Source: Spirochaetota bacterium (GTDB lineage: Bacteria > Spirochaetota > Spirochaetia > DSM-27196 > PWMO01). Taken from it: DNA of 10,544 nt. The notes under the pieces were generated by a model that was not told the origin of the DNA, did not search any database, and was given only the letters and a program-made list of their open reading frames with translations. This document shows positions 1 through 4,974 of this stretch, piece after piece. Positions within the stretch are counted from its first letter, which is position 1. Each line of letters starts with the position of its first letter. The DNA lies in contig JAAAOR010000111.1 in NCBI GenBank assembly GCA_009908735.1, positions 1 through 10,544 of the forward strand, given 5' to 3'. The position numbers and the translations under genes were made by a program.

Positions 1-216
1 AGGAACGTGCGGACGGTAGATGTAGTTCACGAAGCCGCTGCAGTCGAAGCAATTCGGGTTTGCGCTTCCGAAACAGTACCCGCTTCCGAGATAATTCTGC
101 GCGGGGGCAACGATCTCGTCCGTGACATCGATTGCAGTCGCCGAGGTCGCGACAGACAGCAGCAGAACAAACGCGGCCGCCGCCAAGCGCGCCGGAGCCA
201 TATGCAGTGTACGCAT
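1..216 (-). CDS. NlpC/P60-family cell-wall peptidase, N-terminal part (cut by window edge)
   Basis: This reading frame starts at ATG 216-214 and stays open for 72 codons to the left edge, so only the N-terminus is present. The first 28 residues look like a Sec signal peptide: a basic start (MRTLHMAPAR), a hydrophobic core around residues 11-24 and an Ala-x-Ala cleavage site (ATA at 26-28). After that comes YLGSGYCFG and then FDCSGFVNYIYRP, where Cys59 in DCSGF is the expected catalytic cysteine of the NlpC/P60 fold; the catalytic His lies beyond the edge. The family cleaves peptide bonds in peptidoglycan stem peptides, in the periplasm or at the cell surface. AAGGAG at 230-225 sits eight bases before the ATG and fixes the start. 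The trkH stop is only 26 bases upstream on the same strand, so co-transcription with trkH is likely. NlpC/P60 is well supported; the exact substrate is unknown. Confidence 0.85.
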   Translation of the reverse strand, partial: MRTLHMAPARLAAAAFVLLLSVATSATAIDVTDEIVAPAQNYLGSGYCFGSANPNCFDCSGFVNYIYRPHVP

Positions 217-224
217 GGTCGATT

Positions 225-230
225 CTCCTT
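225..230 (-). promoter_or_regulatory. Ribosome-binding site of the NlpC/P60 gene
   Basis: On the minus strand AAGGAG lies eight bases before ATG 216. It is a near-perfect Shine-Dalgarno sequence and supports this start for a gene of which only the first 72 codons are in the window. Confidence 0.8.
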
Positions 231-242
231 CAGCAGCCCTAC

Positions 243-1694
243 TCATCTACGCCAGAAAAAGGGGGTGAACACGATGAGAACAGTGAACACCTCCAACCTC
301 CCGAGCATCATGACAAAACTCAGAAACCACTTTATGTAGTCCTGAAAAAAGGCATAGTTCTCGGCCGGGCCTACCAGCCCGAAGCCGGGCCCAATGTTTC
401 CGAGCGTTGCCAACGCCGTGGAGAAGCTGCTAAGCAGCCCGTACCCTCCGGTCGCTACTACAAATGTCGTCACGAGCAAGACCGCAACGTAGAGGAAAAC
501 GAAGCCGGAGATTGCGTAGACGACGTTCTTCCGCACCGTTTCGCCGTTGAGCTTCACGCCGAAGACGCCCCGCGGATGCAGCAGGTAGCGCATCTCGTTG
601 AAGCCTTGCTTGACGAGCGTTACCACGCGCACCACCTTGATGCCGCCGCCGGTCGAGCCGGAGCAGCCTCCGATGAACATGAGTAAGAAGAGCATCGCCT
701 GAGAGACCGCGGGCCACGCGGCAAAGTCGGCGGTGACGTAGCCCGTCGTCGTGAGAATGGAGGCGGCCTGGAACGCGCCGAAGCGGAGACTGATGCCGAA
801 GGTCTCGTACACGCCCGCACGATGCAACCCGACCGCGACGACGAGGGAGCCGACCGCGAAGATCAGAAGATAAGACTTGAGCTCCGTGTCGCGGAGGATT
901 CCCACGGCCCGACCGCTGAGAAGCTTGTAGTACATCACGAAGTTCACGCCGGCCATCACCATGAACGCGGTGATGACGACGTGAATGAACGGAGAGGCAT
1001 AGAATCCGACGCTGGTATTCCTCGGCGAAAAGCCGCCGGTAGCGAGGGTGCCGAATGTGTGCGTCATCGAATCAAAGAGATCCATCCCTCCGACGAGCAG
1101 AAGAATCGTTTGCGCCGCGGTCAGCCCGAAATAGGTTAGCCAGAGAATCTTTGCGGTCTCAGTGACCTTTGGGGTGATCTTATCGACCGTGGGACCGGGC
1201 GCCTCCGCCTTGAGAAGCTGGAGCCCGCCGATTCCCAGAATTGGAAAGATCGCCACGGTTAGCACGATGATTCCCATGCCGCCTAGCCAGTGGGTGAGCG
1301 AGCGCCAGAACAGCATCGAGCGTGGAAGTGATTCGATGTCGGTGAGAATCGAGGCTCCCGTCGTGGTGAATCCCGACATGGTCTCGAAGAACGCGTCCAC
1401 GAACTGGGGGATGGCACCGGAGGTGTACAGTGGTACCGCACCAAAGAGCGAAACCAGCACCCAGCTTGCTGAGACGAGGAAAAATCCGTCCCGTGTGGAG
1501 AGGTCGCGCTGCTCGCTCCTGGTCAGGATCAGAAAGCCGGAGGCGCCGACCGCGAGGACACCGATGGGAATGAGGAAATGTCGGATAAGCTCGTGCTCCC
1601 CGTAGTACCATGCGACCACGACGGGCGTAAGCATGAGGCCGGCTACGATGAGAAGCAAGAAGGCTATGACACGAAAAACCAGCTTCGGATTCAT
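243..1694 (-). CDS. trkH: TrkH/KtrB-family potassium uptake channel protein
   Basis: A 483-aa polytopic membrane protein of normal TrkH length. TrkH forms the K+-conducting pore in the inner membrane and is normally gated by a cytoplasmic TrkA/KtrA RCK protein. The four pore-loop repeats of the superfamily can be read in order: TTTGAS at 110-115, ATGGFS at 218-223, TTTGYV at 315-320 and LGNIGPG at 431-437. Each carries the conserved filter glycine. The loop GGCSGSTGGGIKVVR at 342-356 and the end RLEVF...TPFFWRR are also typical. The start ATG at 1694 is the only usable one, because the same frame has a stop 18 bases upstream. It lacks a clear Shine-Dalgarno sequence and sits directly after a 7-bp inverted repeat. 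No trkA is visible in the window. The NlpC/P60 gene follows 26 bases downstream, probably in the same operon. Confidence 0.95.
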   Translation of the reverse strand: MNPKLVFRVIAFLLLIVAGLMLTPVVVAWYYGEHELIRHFLIPIGVLAVGASGFLILTRSEQRDLSTRDGFFLVSASWVLVSLFGAVPLYTSGAIPQFVDAFFETMSGFTTTGASILTDIESLPRSMLFWRSLTHWLGGMGIIVLTVAIFPILGIGGLQLLKAEAPGPTVDKITPKVTETAKILWLTYFGLTAAQTILLLVGGMDLFDSMTHTFGTLATGGFSPRNTSVGFYASPFIHVVITAFMVMAGVNFVMYYKLLSGRAVGILRDTELKSYLLIFAVGSLVVAVGLHRAGVYETFGISLRFGAFQAASILTTTGYVTADFAAWPAVSQAMLFLLMFIGGCSGSTGGGIKVVRVVTLVKQGFNEMRYLLHPRGVFGVKLNGETVRKNVVYAISGFVFLYVAVLLVTTFVVATGGYGLLSSFSTALATLGNIGPGFGLVGPAENYAFFQDYIKWFLSFVMMLGRLEVFTVLIVFTPFFWRR

Positions 1695-1724
1695 GGCACG
1701 AGCGAGATGCTACACCATCGTGCC
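1695..1724 (-). repeat. Inverted repeat abutting the trkH start codon
   Basis: GGCACGA at 1695-1701 and TCGTGCC at 1718-1724 are perfect 7-bp inverted complements separated by 16 bases. The repeat ends at the base immediately before the trkH start codon. In the transcript it could fold into a hairpin occupying the place of a ribosome-binding site; in DNA it could be an operator. Either reading is inference. No Shine-Dalgarno sequence is otherwise apparent for trkH. Confidence 0.45.
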
Positions 1725-1798
1725 ACCCTTTGTCTGCATTTTTGGTTTGGTTGTCGCACGTGCTTGTACCCGGTGGGTCGCGTGAGTGGCCTGGAAAC

Positions 1799-1803
1799 GG
1801 AGG
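1799..1803 (+). promoter_or_regulatory. Ribosome-binding site of the fpg remnant
   Basis: GGAGG followed by further Gs lies nine bases before ATG 1813. A good ribosome-binding site in front of MPELPDVEVF shows that the remnant preserves a real translation start, not a chance motif. Confidence 0.7.
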
Positions 1804-1812
1804 GGGGCGATT

Positions 1813-1866
1813 ATGCCGGAATTACCCGATGTCGAAGTCTTTCGCCGCTACCTCGAGCGCAAGGTT
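1813..1866 (+). pseudogene. 5' fragment of a formamidopyrimidine-DNA glycosylase (Fpg/MutM-type) gene
   Basis: From ATG 1813 the frame reads MPELPDVEVFRRYLER, the hallmark N-terminus of the Fpg/Nei superfamily. After removal of Met, Pro1 is the catalytic nucleophile and Glu2 the proton donor. These base-excision-repair enzymes remove oxidised purines such as 8-oxoguanine and are normally about 270-290 aa. Here the resemblance stops after about 16-20 codons. None of the helix-two-turn-helix or zinc-finger regions follows; the DNA from about 1870 onward is the 3' end of the glycosyltransferase on the other strand. The frame stays open to 2349, but that downstream part is only antisense to the glycosyltransferase. 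The exact breakpoint cannot be fixed by eye; the end given is where similarity fades. A deletion, an insertion boundary or an assembly chimera could explain it. Confidence 0.75.
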
Positions 1867-3126
1867 GGCGGCGCCGAAGAAACTCTGAAGGAGACCCGTG
1901 AGCCGCTGTTCCAGCATCGCGAACGAGAAGAAGCGCCGGGCAATTTCAAAGTTGCGATCGGTCATCGCCTCGCGGGCCTCCTTGTCCAGGAGGAGTGCGC
2001 GTACGCGAGCCACCGCCTCCCGCGTGAGGAAGCCGTCTATTGCCACCGTCTCAAATCCTTTCGGCTCGATGTCGACGATGTAGACGCTGTATCGGTTCAC
2101 CAGCAACGGCTTTCGAAAGTATACGGCTTCGAGGAAGGCGTTGCCGAAGCCTTCGTAGAGGCTCGGGTAGGTGATGAGATCGGCATGGGGATAGACGTCC
2201 CACAGGGTGTAGAGCTTTCGGCCTTTGTCGTCGAACTTCCGGGTGTCGTGGAGCCTGTTCGCGAGCAAATGGATTTCGATGTCTTGCTGCGCGGCGGTGT
2301 CGAGCAGCCAGTCCTGATAGCCGGTGCCCTCGTCACCGGCCGAGTGTGAGACCAAGAGCTTCACATTCGGCAGGTCCAGCTGCTTCACCAGGTAGAGGGC
2401 CTGTTCGATTCCTTTCCGTGACACCACTCGCGTGGGCTGGAGAATGAGTATGTCGTCAGCGGAGAATCCGAAGCTTTCGCGGAAATCGCTGTTGAACTCG
2501 TCGAACTCGGTCCGAGGTGCATCGAAGTCGATGGCGTTGTAAATCATTGTCGAGGTTAGGCCGCGACGAGCCGCGAGCTCGCGCTGCATCATCGAGTTGA
2601 TAACCACGTGACGGACCGAGGGCAGGTCCGGAGGGAAAGCGGATTGGAGGATATCCTGGACAGCGTTCAGGAGAAACCGGGATCGCTCCCACCACATGTC
2701 ATGGTGGTGGGCGATCGTAGGTATCCCCGTCTCCGCGATGACTTCGGTCAACGCAATGCCAAGGGGGATATGCATCGGTATCGCGAGGGCATTCTGCGGC
2801 ACAAGCACGTCGATGTCGAAGCGCTCGAGAAAGTCATACAATCGGTCCTTGAGGTATTCCGCCGACGCCGCGATCGTGTTGGTAATCCGGCGGCTTCGCA
2901 CCTGTGTACCGAAAATCTGATTGTTGAGCGCGAGGTTCTCCTCGGTGTTGAAGAAGGCTTCCGGCACCAGCAGGCTGCGATCGGGCTCGGTGTCCAGCAC
3001 GCCCGCGAACCAGAAAGACTCGTGTCCAAGGCGCGTGAGGACGGCTGCCCATTTTCGGGCCTCGAGTGACACACCGTCGGTGCCGGCTAACCTCGTCGAT
3101 ACGAAACCGATGCGTTTCTTATCCAT
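1822..3126 (-). CDS. GT-B fold glycosyltransferase (GT4-like), with altered C-terminus
   Basis: A 434-aa cytoplasmic-type glycosyltransferase. The N-terminal Rossmann domain begins RIGFVSTRLAGTDGVSLEA (5-23), with the flexible Gly-rich turn typical of GT4 enzymes, and contains HHHDMWWERSRF at 140-151. The C-terminal domain has PTRVVSRKGIE (231-241) and the sugar-nucleotide motif YEGFGNAFLEA (324-334) with the two Glu of the E-x7-E signature at 325 and 333. The donor is probably a nucleotide sugar. A mannosylglucosylglycerate-synthase-like role is a loose possibility, not shown. The start ATG 3126 was chosen because the protein-like sequence begins there and it clears the upstream gene, whose stop is 28 bases away; upstream extensions would overlap that gene. 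The last ~15 residues (NLALEVAAKDFDIG) are read from the reverse of the fpg fragment, so the native C-terminus is probably lost or replaced. It is the second gene of the operon. Confidence 0.85.
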   Translation of the reverse strand: MDKKRIGFVSTRLAGTDGVSLEARKWAAVLTRLGHESFWFAGVLDTEPDRSLLVPEAFFNTEENLALNNQIFGTQVRSRRITNTIAASAEYLKDRLYDFLERFDIDVLVPQNALAIPMHIPLGIALTEVIAETGIPTIAHHHDMWWERSRFLLNAVQDILQSAFPPDLPSVRHVVINSMMQRELAARRGLTSTMIYNAIDFDAPRTEFDEFNSDFRESFGFSADDILILQPTRVVSRKGIEQALYLVKQLDLPNVKLLVSHSAGDEGTGYQDWLLDTAAQQDIEIHLLANRLHDTRKFDDKGRKLYTLWDVYPHADLITYPSLYEGFGNAFLEAVYFRKPLLVNRYSVYIVDIEPKGFETVAIDGFLTREAVARVRALLLDKEAREAMTDRNFEIARRFFSFAMLEQRLTGLLQSFFGAANLALEVAAKDFDIG

Positions 3127-3154
3127 TTCAAACTGACCTGACGTCACGCTATCA

Positions 3155-3937
3155 TCAATCGCCGGTACCGACCATGAGATGAACTGAGTCAACGATATCC
3201 TCTGCGGTTGTGATTGTCCCCAGGTCGCCGGCAATTGCTCCGGTGCTCCCGTCCGGACTCGAGTGCCCCACAGGCTCGAGAGCAACCGGCTCCCCGTCGC
3301 GGATGTCCGTCACGTCTATCTGAGCAACGTACACCAGAGCCGGCTGGCCGCTTCCCCATTCGCCTCCGGAGTAATTTTCCTCCGTCTCGGGGGCGTCGGC
3401 GGTGAAAAACTCGTTGAAGTCGGCCGAGTGATTGACCTCGAAATACACTACCAGTCTCTCATGCCCCCCGGGGAGCAGGGTAGCCATCTCGAAGTCCGCT
3501 TTGGGAGTAGCAGTCGTTACAGCATCCGGCATCGGATTCTCGCGCGTTGGTACGGGCAGCCCGTCGGCGTAGACTTCTCCTCTGCGATGCGACCACACCG
3601 GCAGGCTCTCGGGACGGCGGATGCTCTCGGTTCGCTTCGGGTCGGCTGGTGCGCCGCGCCAGCTCTGGGTAGCGATCCGATCGGTGACGAAGAGGGTCGT
3701 GAGGAACTCACCGGCCGGAGTCTCGCACCACGCAACCATCTGCGGCGCGTTGCTCACCCGAATGAGCGGCATGACGCGCAGCTTGTGGGTGAAGTGCTCA
3801 CCGGCCGTAACCAAGATCGATGCGGGCACGCCATCATTGACCGGGACTGTGTGTTCCCGGGGTTCGTGACCGCCACCTGCAAAGACGGGCGTGGTGAGCG
3901 CGATAATCACGCATACAACTGTGCATATCCGTTTCAT
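3155..3937 (-). CDS. Exported protein resembling the DUF2271 family
   Basis: A 260-aa protein with a clear Sec signal peptide: MKR, a hydrophobic stretch and cleavage after PVFA at residue 20. The mature part has two recognisable blocks. The first is APQMVAWCETPAGEFLTTLFVT (64-85), followed by RRPESLPVWSH (107-117). The second is VVYFEVNHSADFNEFF (163-178), followed by GSGQPALVYVAQID (195-208). The SLPVWSH, EVN-S-D-N and SGQPxLVY patterns recall periplasmic DUF2271-type proteins of unknown function. That assignment is from memory of the family, not a search. ATG 3937 is preceded by GGAGG with seven-base spacing, which decides the start. It is the first gene of an operon with the glycosyltransferase (28-base gap). 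A sigma70-type promoter with a palindromic operator shared with tetR lies upstream, so TetR repression is likely. No catalytic residues are recognised. Confidence 0.7.
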   Translation of the reverse strand: MKRICTVVCVIIALTTPVFAGGGHEPREHTVPVNDGVPASILVTAGEHFTHKLRVMPLIRVSNAPQMVAWCETPAGEFLTTLFVTDRIATQSWRGAPADPKRTESIRRPESLPVWSHRRGEVYADGLPVPTRENPMPDAVTTATPKADFEMATLLPGGHERLVVYFEVNHSADFNEFFTADAPETEENYSGGEWGSGQPALVYVAQIDVTDIRDGEPVALEPVGHSSPDGSTGAIAGDLGTITTAEDIVDSVHLMVGTGD

Positions 3938-3961
3938 CTGTAAGCCTCCGTGATATAAAAT

Positions 3962-3977
3962 GTAACTAATGGGTAAC
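3962..3977. promoter_or_regulatory. Second, weaker TetR operator-like site in front of the DUF2271-like gene
   Basis: GTAACTAATGGGTAAC has the same 16-bp length and the same end half-site (GTAAC) as the two better operators, with an altered left half (GTAAC for GTTAC) and centre. It lies 26 bases from the main operator, just downstream of the predicted transcription start. It could bind a second TetR dimer, but it is less symmetric than the others and may be fortuitous. Confidence 0.4.
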
Positions 3978-3985
3978 ATGATATT

Positions 3986-4014
3986 AAGTTACCAGATGGT
4001 GACAAATGTGTCAA
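3986..4014 (-). promoter_or_regulatory. Predicted sigma70-type promoter of the DUF2271-like/glycosyltransferase operon
   Basis: On the minus strand a perfect -35 box TTGACA (4014-4009) is followed after 17 bases by TAACTT (3991-3986), a weak -10. The same arrangement, with a closely matching spacer, is found before tetR. The predicted start near 3979 leaves a leader of about 40 nt that contains the GGAGG ribosome-binding site. Confidence 0.6.
3988..4003. promoter_or_regulatory. TetR operator in the DUF2271-like operon promoter
   Basis: GTTACCAGATGGTGAC is two bases away from the perfect palindrome GTTACCATATGGTAAC. It lies between -35 and -10 and overlaps the -10 box, a position where binding would block RNA polymerase. 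The tetR promoter has a matching site in nearly the same register (five versus four bases from the -35 box). Binding by the TetR protein encoded here is inferred from this pairing. Confidence 0.7.
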
Positions 4015-4042
4015 GCTAAACTTCACCGAAACTTATCGGCAA

Positions 4043-4672
4043 TCATGTCTGGGGTTTCAACAGCTCAGCCACCGCGTCCGCAAGCCGTTCCCATCCGGCC
4101 TCGGATCCGATGTCGACGCCGTTGAACTCGCTTACTGCTTCGCTGCGCAGGGTCAGGTAGAAGACCGCGCCCGTGATGATGGCGAGTAGCGCGTGCATGT
4201 CGAGGTCTCGTGCCTGATCCTGCGGCGTAAGCACCTCCCAATACTGGTCTGTGAGCTGCAGTCCCGTCTTCTCCCGTGATTCGGAGAACGCCTCGGTAAT
4301 TGCATTGTGATAACTGAGCTCCCAGATGAGAAGCTGCTTGGTGAGGTCGTCTTCCTTCACTGCGGCGTGAAGATCCTGGACGACACGGCGCACCACGTCG
4401 GAGAGTGGGGTCCCAGGTTCGATACGCCCCAGTGCCTGTGCCGCAGCTCGAGACTGCAGCGGATCCAGCTCATCTGCGACGGCACGGTAGAGACCCGACA
4501 GGTCGCCGAAGTAGCGATAAATGAGCACTTTGCTGACACCCGCACGCTCGGCAATCGCGTTCACTCCCAGGGCGGAGAACCCGTCGGTGCGAATGATCTC
4601 GATTGCGGAATCCACCAGCCGCTTCTCCGTGCGCTTCCTGTCTCGCTGCTTTCCGGTTCCCGGTTCGCTCAT
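4043..4672 (-). CDS. TetR/AcrR-family transcriptional regulator
   Basis: A 209-aa regulator of usual TetR length. The N-terminal DNA-binding domain is typical: RLVDSAIEIIRTDGFSALGVNAIAERAGVSKVLIYRYFGDLSGLYRAV. The recognition helix lies around VSKVLIYRYF. The rest is a divergent all-helical ligand-binding and dimerisation domain (roughly residues 65-209) that does not reveal the ligand. ATG 4672 was chosen because the conserved domain follows after about 15 residues and the promoter lies immediately upstream; earlier ATGs (4741, 4690) fall in or before the promoter. No Shine-Dalgarno sequence is seen, and the predicted transcription start is within a few bases of the ATG, so the mRNA may be leaderless. 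It probably represses itself and the DUF2271-like operon through matching palindromes, and may also affect the divergent MFS-cupin operon. Confidence 0.92.
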   Translation of the reverse strand: MSEPGTGKQRDRKRTEKRLVDSAIEIIRTDGFSALGVNAIAERAGVSKVLIYRYFGDLSGLYRAVADELDPLQSRAAAQALGRIEPGTPLSDVVRRVVQDLHAAVKEDDLTKQLLIWELSYHNAITEAFSESREKTGLQLTDQYWEVLTPQDQARDLDMHALLAIITGAVFYLTLRSEAVSEFNGVDIGSEAGWERLADAVAELLKPQT

Positions 4673-4680
4673 GTATCCGA

Positions 4681-4708
4681 GAGTTACCATATAGTAACTT
4701 TGTGTCAA
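4681..4708 (-). promoter_or_regulatory. Predicted tetR promoter
   Basis: On the minus strand TTGACA (4708-4703) is followed after 16 bases by TAACTC (4686-4681), a poor -10. The stretch matches the promoter of the DUF2271-like operon almost base for base around the -35 (GCTTGACACA in both). Transcription would begin near 4674, almost at ATG 4672. Confidence 0.55.
4683..4698. promoter_or_regulatory. TetR autoregulatory operator
   Basis: GTTACCATATAGTAAC is one base away from the perfect palindrome GTTACCATATGGTAAC. It occupies the -35/-10 spacer of the tetR promoter, as expected for autorepression. It also lies 22 bases upstream of the -35 box of the divergent promoter assigned to the MFS gene, so the same dimer might influence both directions. 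Confidence 0.75.
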
Positions 4709-4720
4709 GCCTCGCCCCTC

Positions 4721-4750
4721 TTGGTTAATGCGCCGCGGCACCCGTATAAT
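4721..4750 (+). promoter_or_regulatory. Predicted promoter of the MFS-cupin operon
   Basis: A perfect -10 box TATAAT (4745-4750) is preceded after 18 bases by TTGGTT (4721-4726), which matches three of six -35 positions including TTG. Transcription would start near 4757 and give a leader of about 218 nt before the MFS start codon. Confidence 0.5.
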
Positions 4751-4756
4751 GCCATG

Positions 4757-4974
4757 AGACGATTCACGAGGGTATTTCTATGAAGCGCGCCCGGTGGCGG
4801 GCTTGAACCTCTTGCAAGCCGTGGCCCGGTATGCTTGGCGCCGCTGCCGTCGGCGGAGAGGATTTCGACTCTCTGAATGCGCTCACTCAACGGTGATAGT
4901 CGAAAATTGACGAACCGGGAACCGAGATAACGGGATGCAACACAGGTAAATGAATGAAAGGAAGATTTCGGTAG
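4757..4974 (+). other. Long structured 5' leader of the MFS-cupin operon
   Basis: The 302-base gap between tetR and the MFS gene holds the divergent promoters and then this leader. Three short hairpins can be read in order: GGCTTG/CAAGCC (4800-4805 with 4815-4820), CGCCG/CGGCG (4839-4843 with 4851-4855) and, directly adjoining, GAGAG/CTCTC (4856-4860 with 4869-4873). None is followed by a U-run, so none is an obvious terminator. A short ORF (4780-4806) precedes them and its stop codon lies in the first hairpin. I recognise no known riboswitch class. A cis-regulatory RNA is possible but unproven. Confidence 0.35.
4780..4806 (+). CDS. Possible eight-codon upstream ORF (leader peptide)
   Basis: ATG 4780 opens MKRARWRA followed by TGA at 4804-4806. 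Three of the eight residues are Arg, plus one Lys. A weak AGGG lies eight bases upstream. The stop codon falls within the 5' arm of the first leader hairpin, so translation could affect folding. In a GC-rich sequence such a short ORF can easily arise by chance, so confidence is low. Confidence 0.2.
   Translation: MKRARWRA

Noticed and set aside
1695..1812. c-di-AMP (ydaO-type) riboswitch before trkH
   Set aside because: Such riboswitches often precede potassium transporters, but the gap is only 118 bases to the fpg start and none of the conserved segments is visible.
1866..2349. Open plus-strand frame continuing from the fpg fragment for about 160 codons
   Set aside because: It is antisense to the well-supported glycosyltransferase and shows no Fpg features. 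Long open antisense frames are common in this GC-rich DNA. A chimeric product could still be translated from the fpg start.
3263..3943. Long plus-strand frame opposite the DUF2271-like gene
   Set aside because: The minus-strand frame has a signal peptide, ribosome-binding site and family-like motifs; the plus frame has none and is a shadow.
4757..4860. tRNA-like T-arm string (GGTTCAAG on the minus strand) in the leader
   Set aside because: The flanking bases do not pair as a T-stem and no acceptor or anticodon arms can be drawn.
4705..4890. 61-codon minus-strand frame upstream of tetR
   Set aside because: It overlaps the predicted divergent promoters and leader, has no ribosome-binding site and resembles no protein family.
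4907..4935. Second promoter for the MFS gene from TTGACG at 4907
   Set aside because: No acceptable -10 box lies 16-18 bases downstream.
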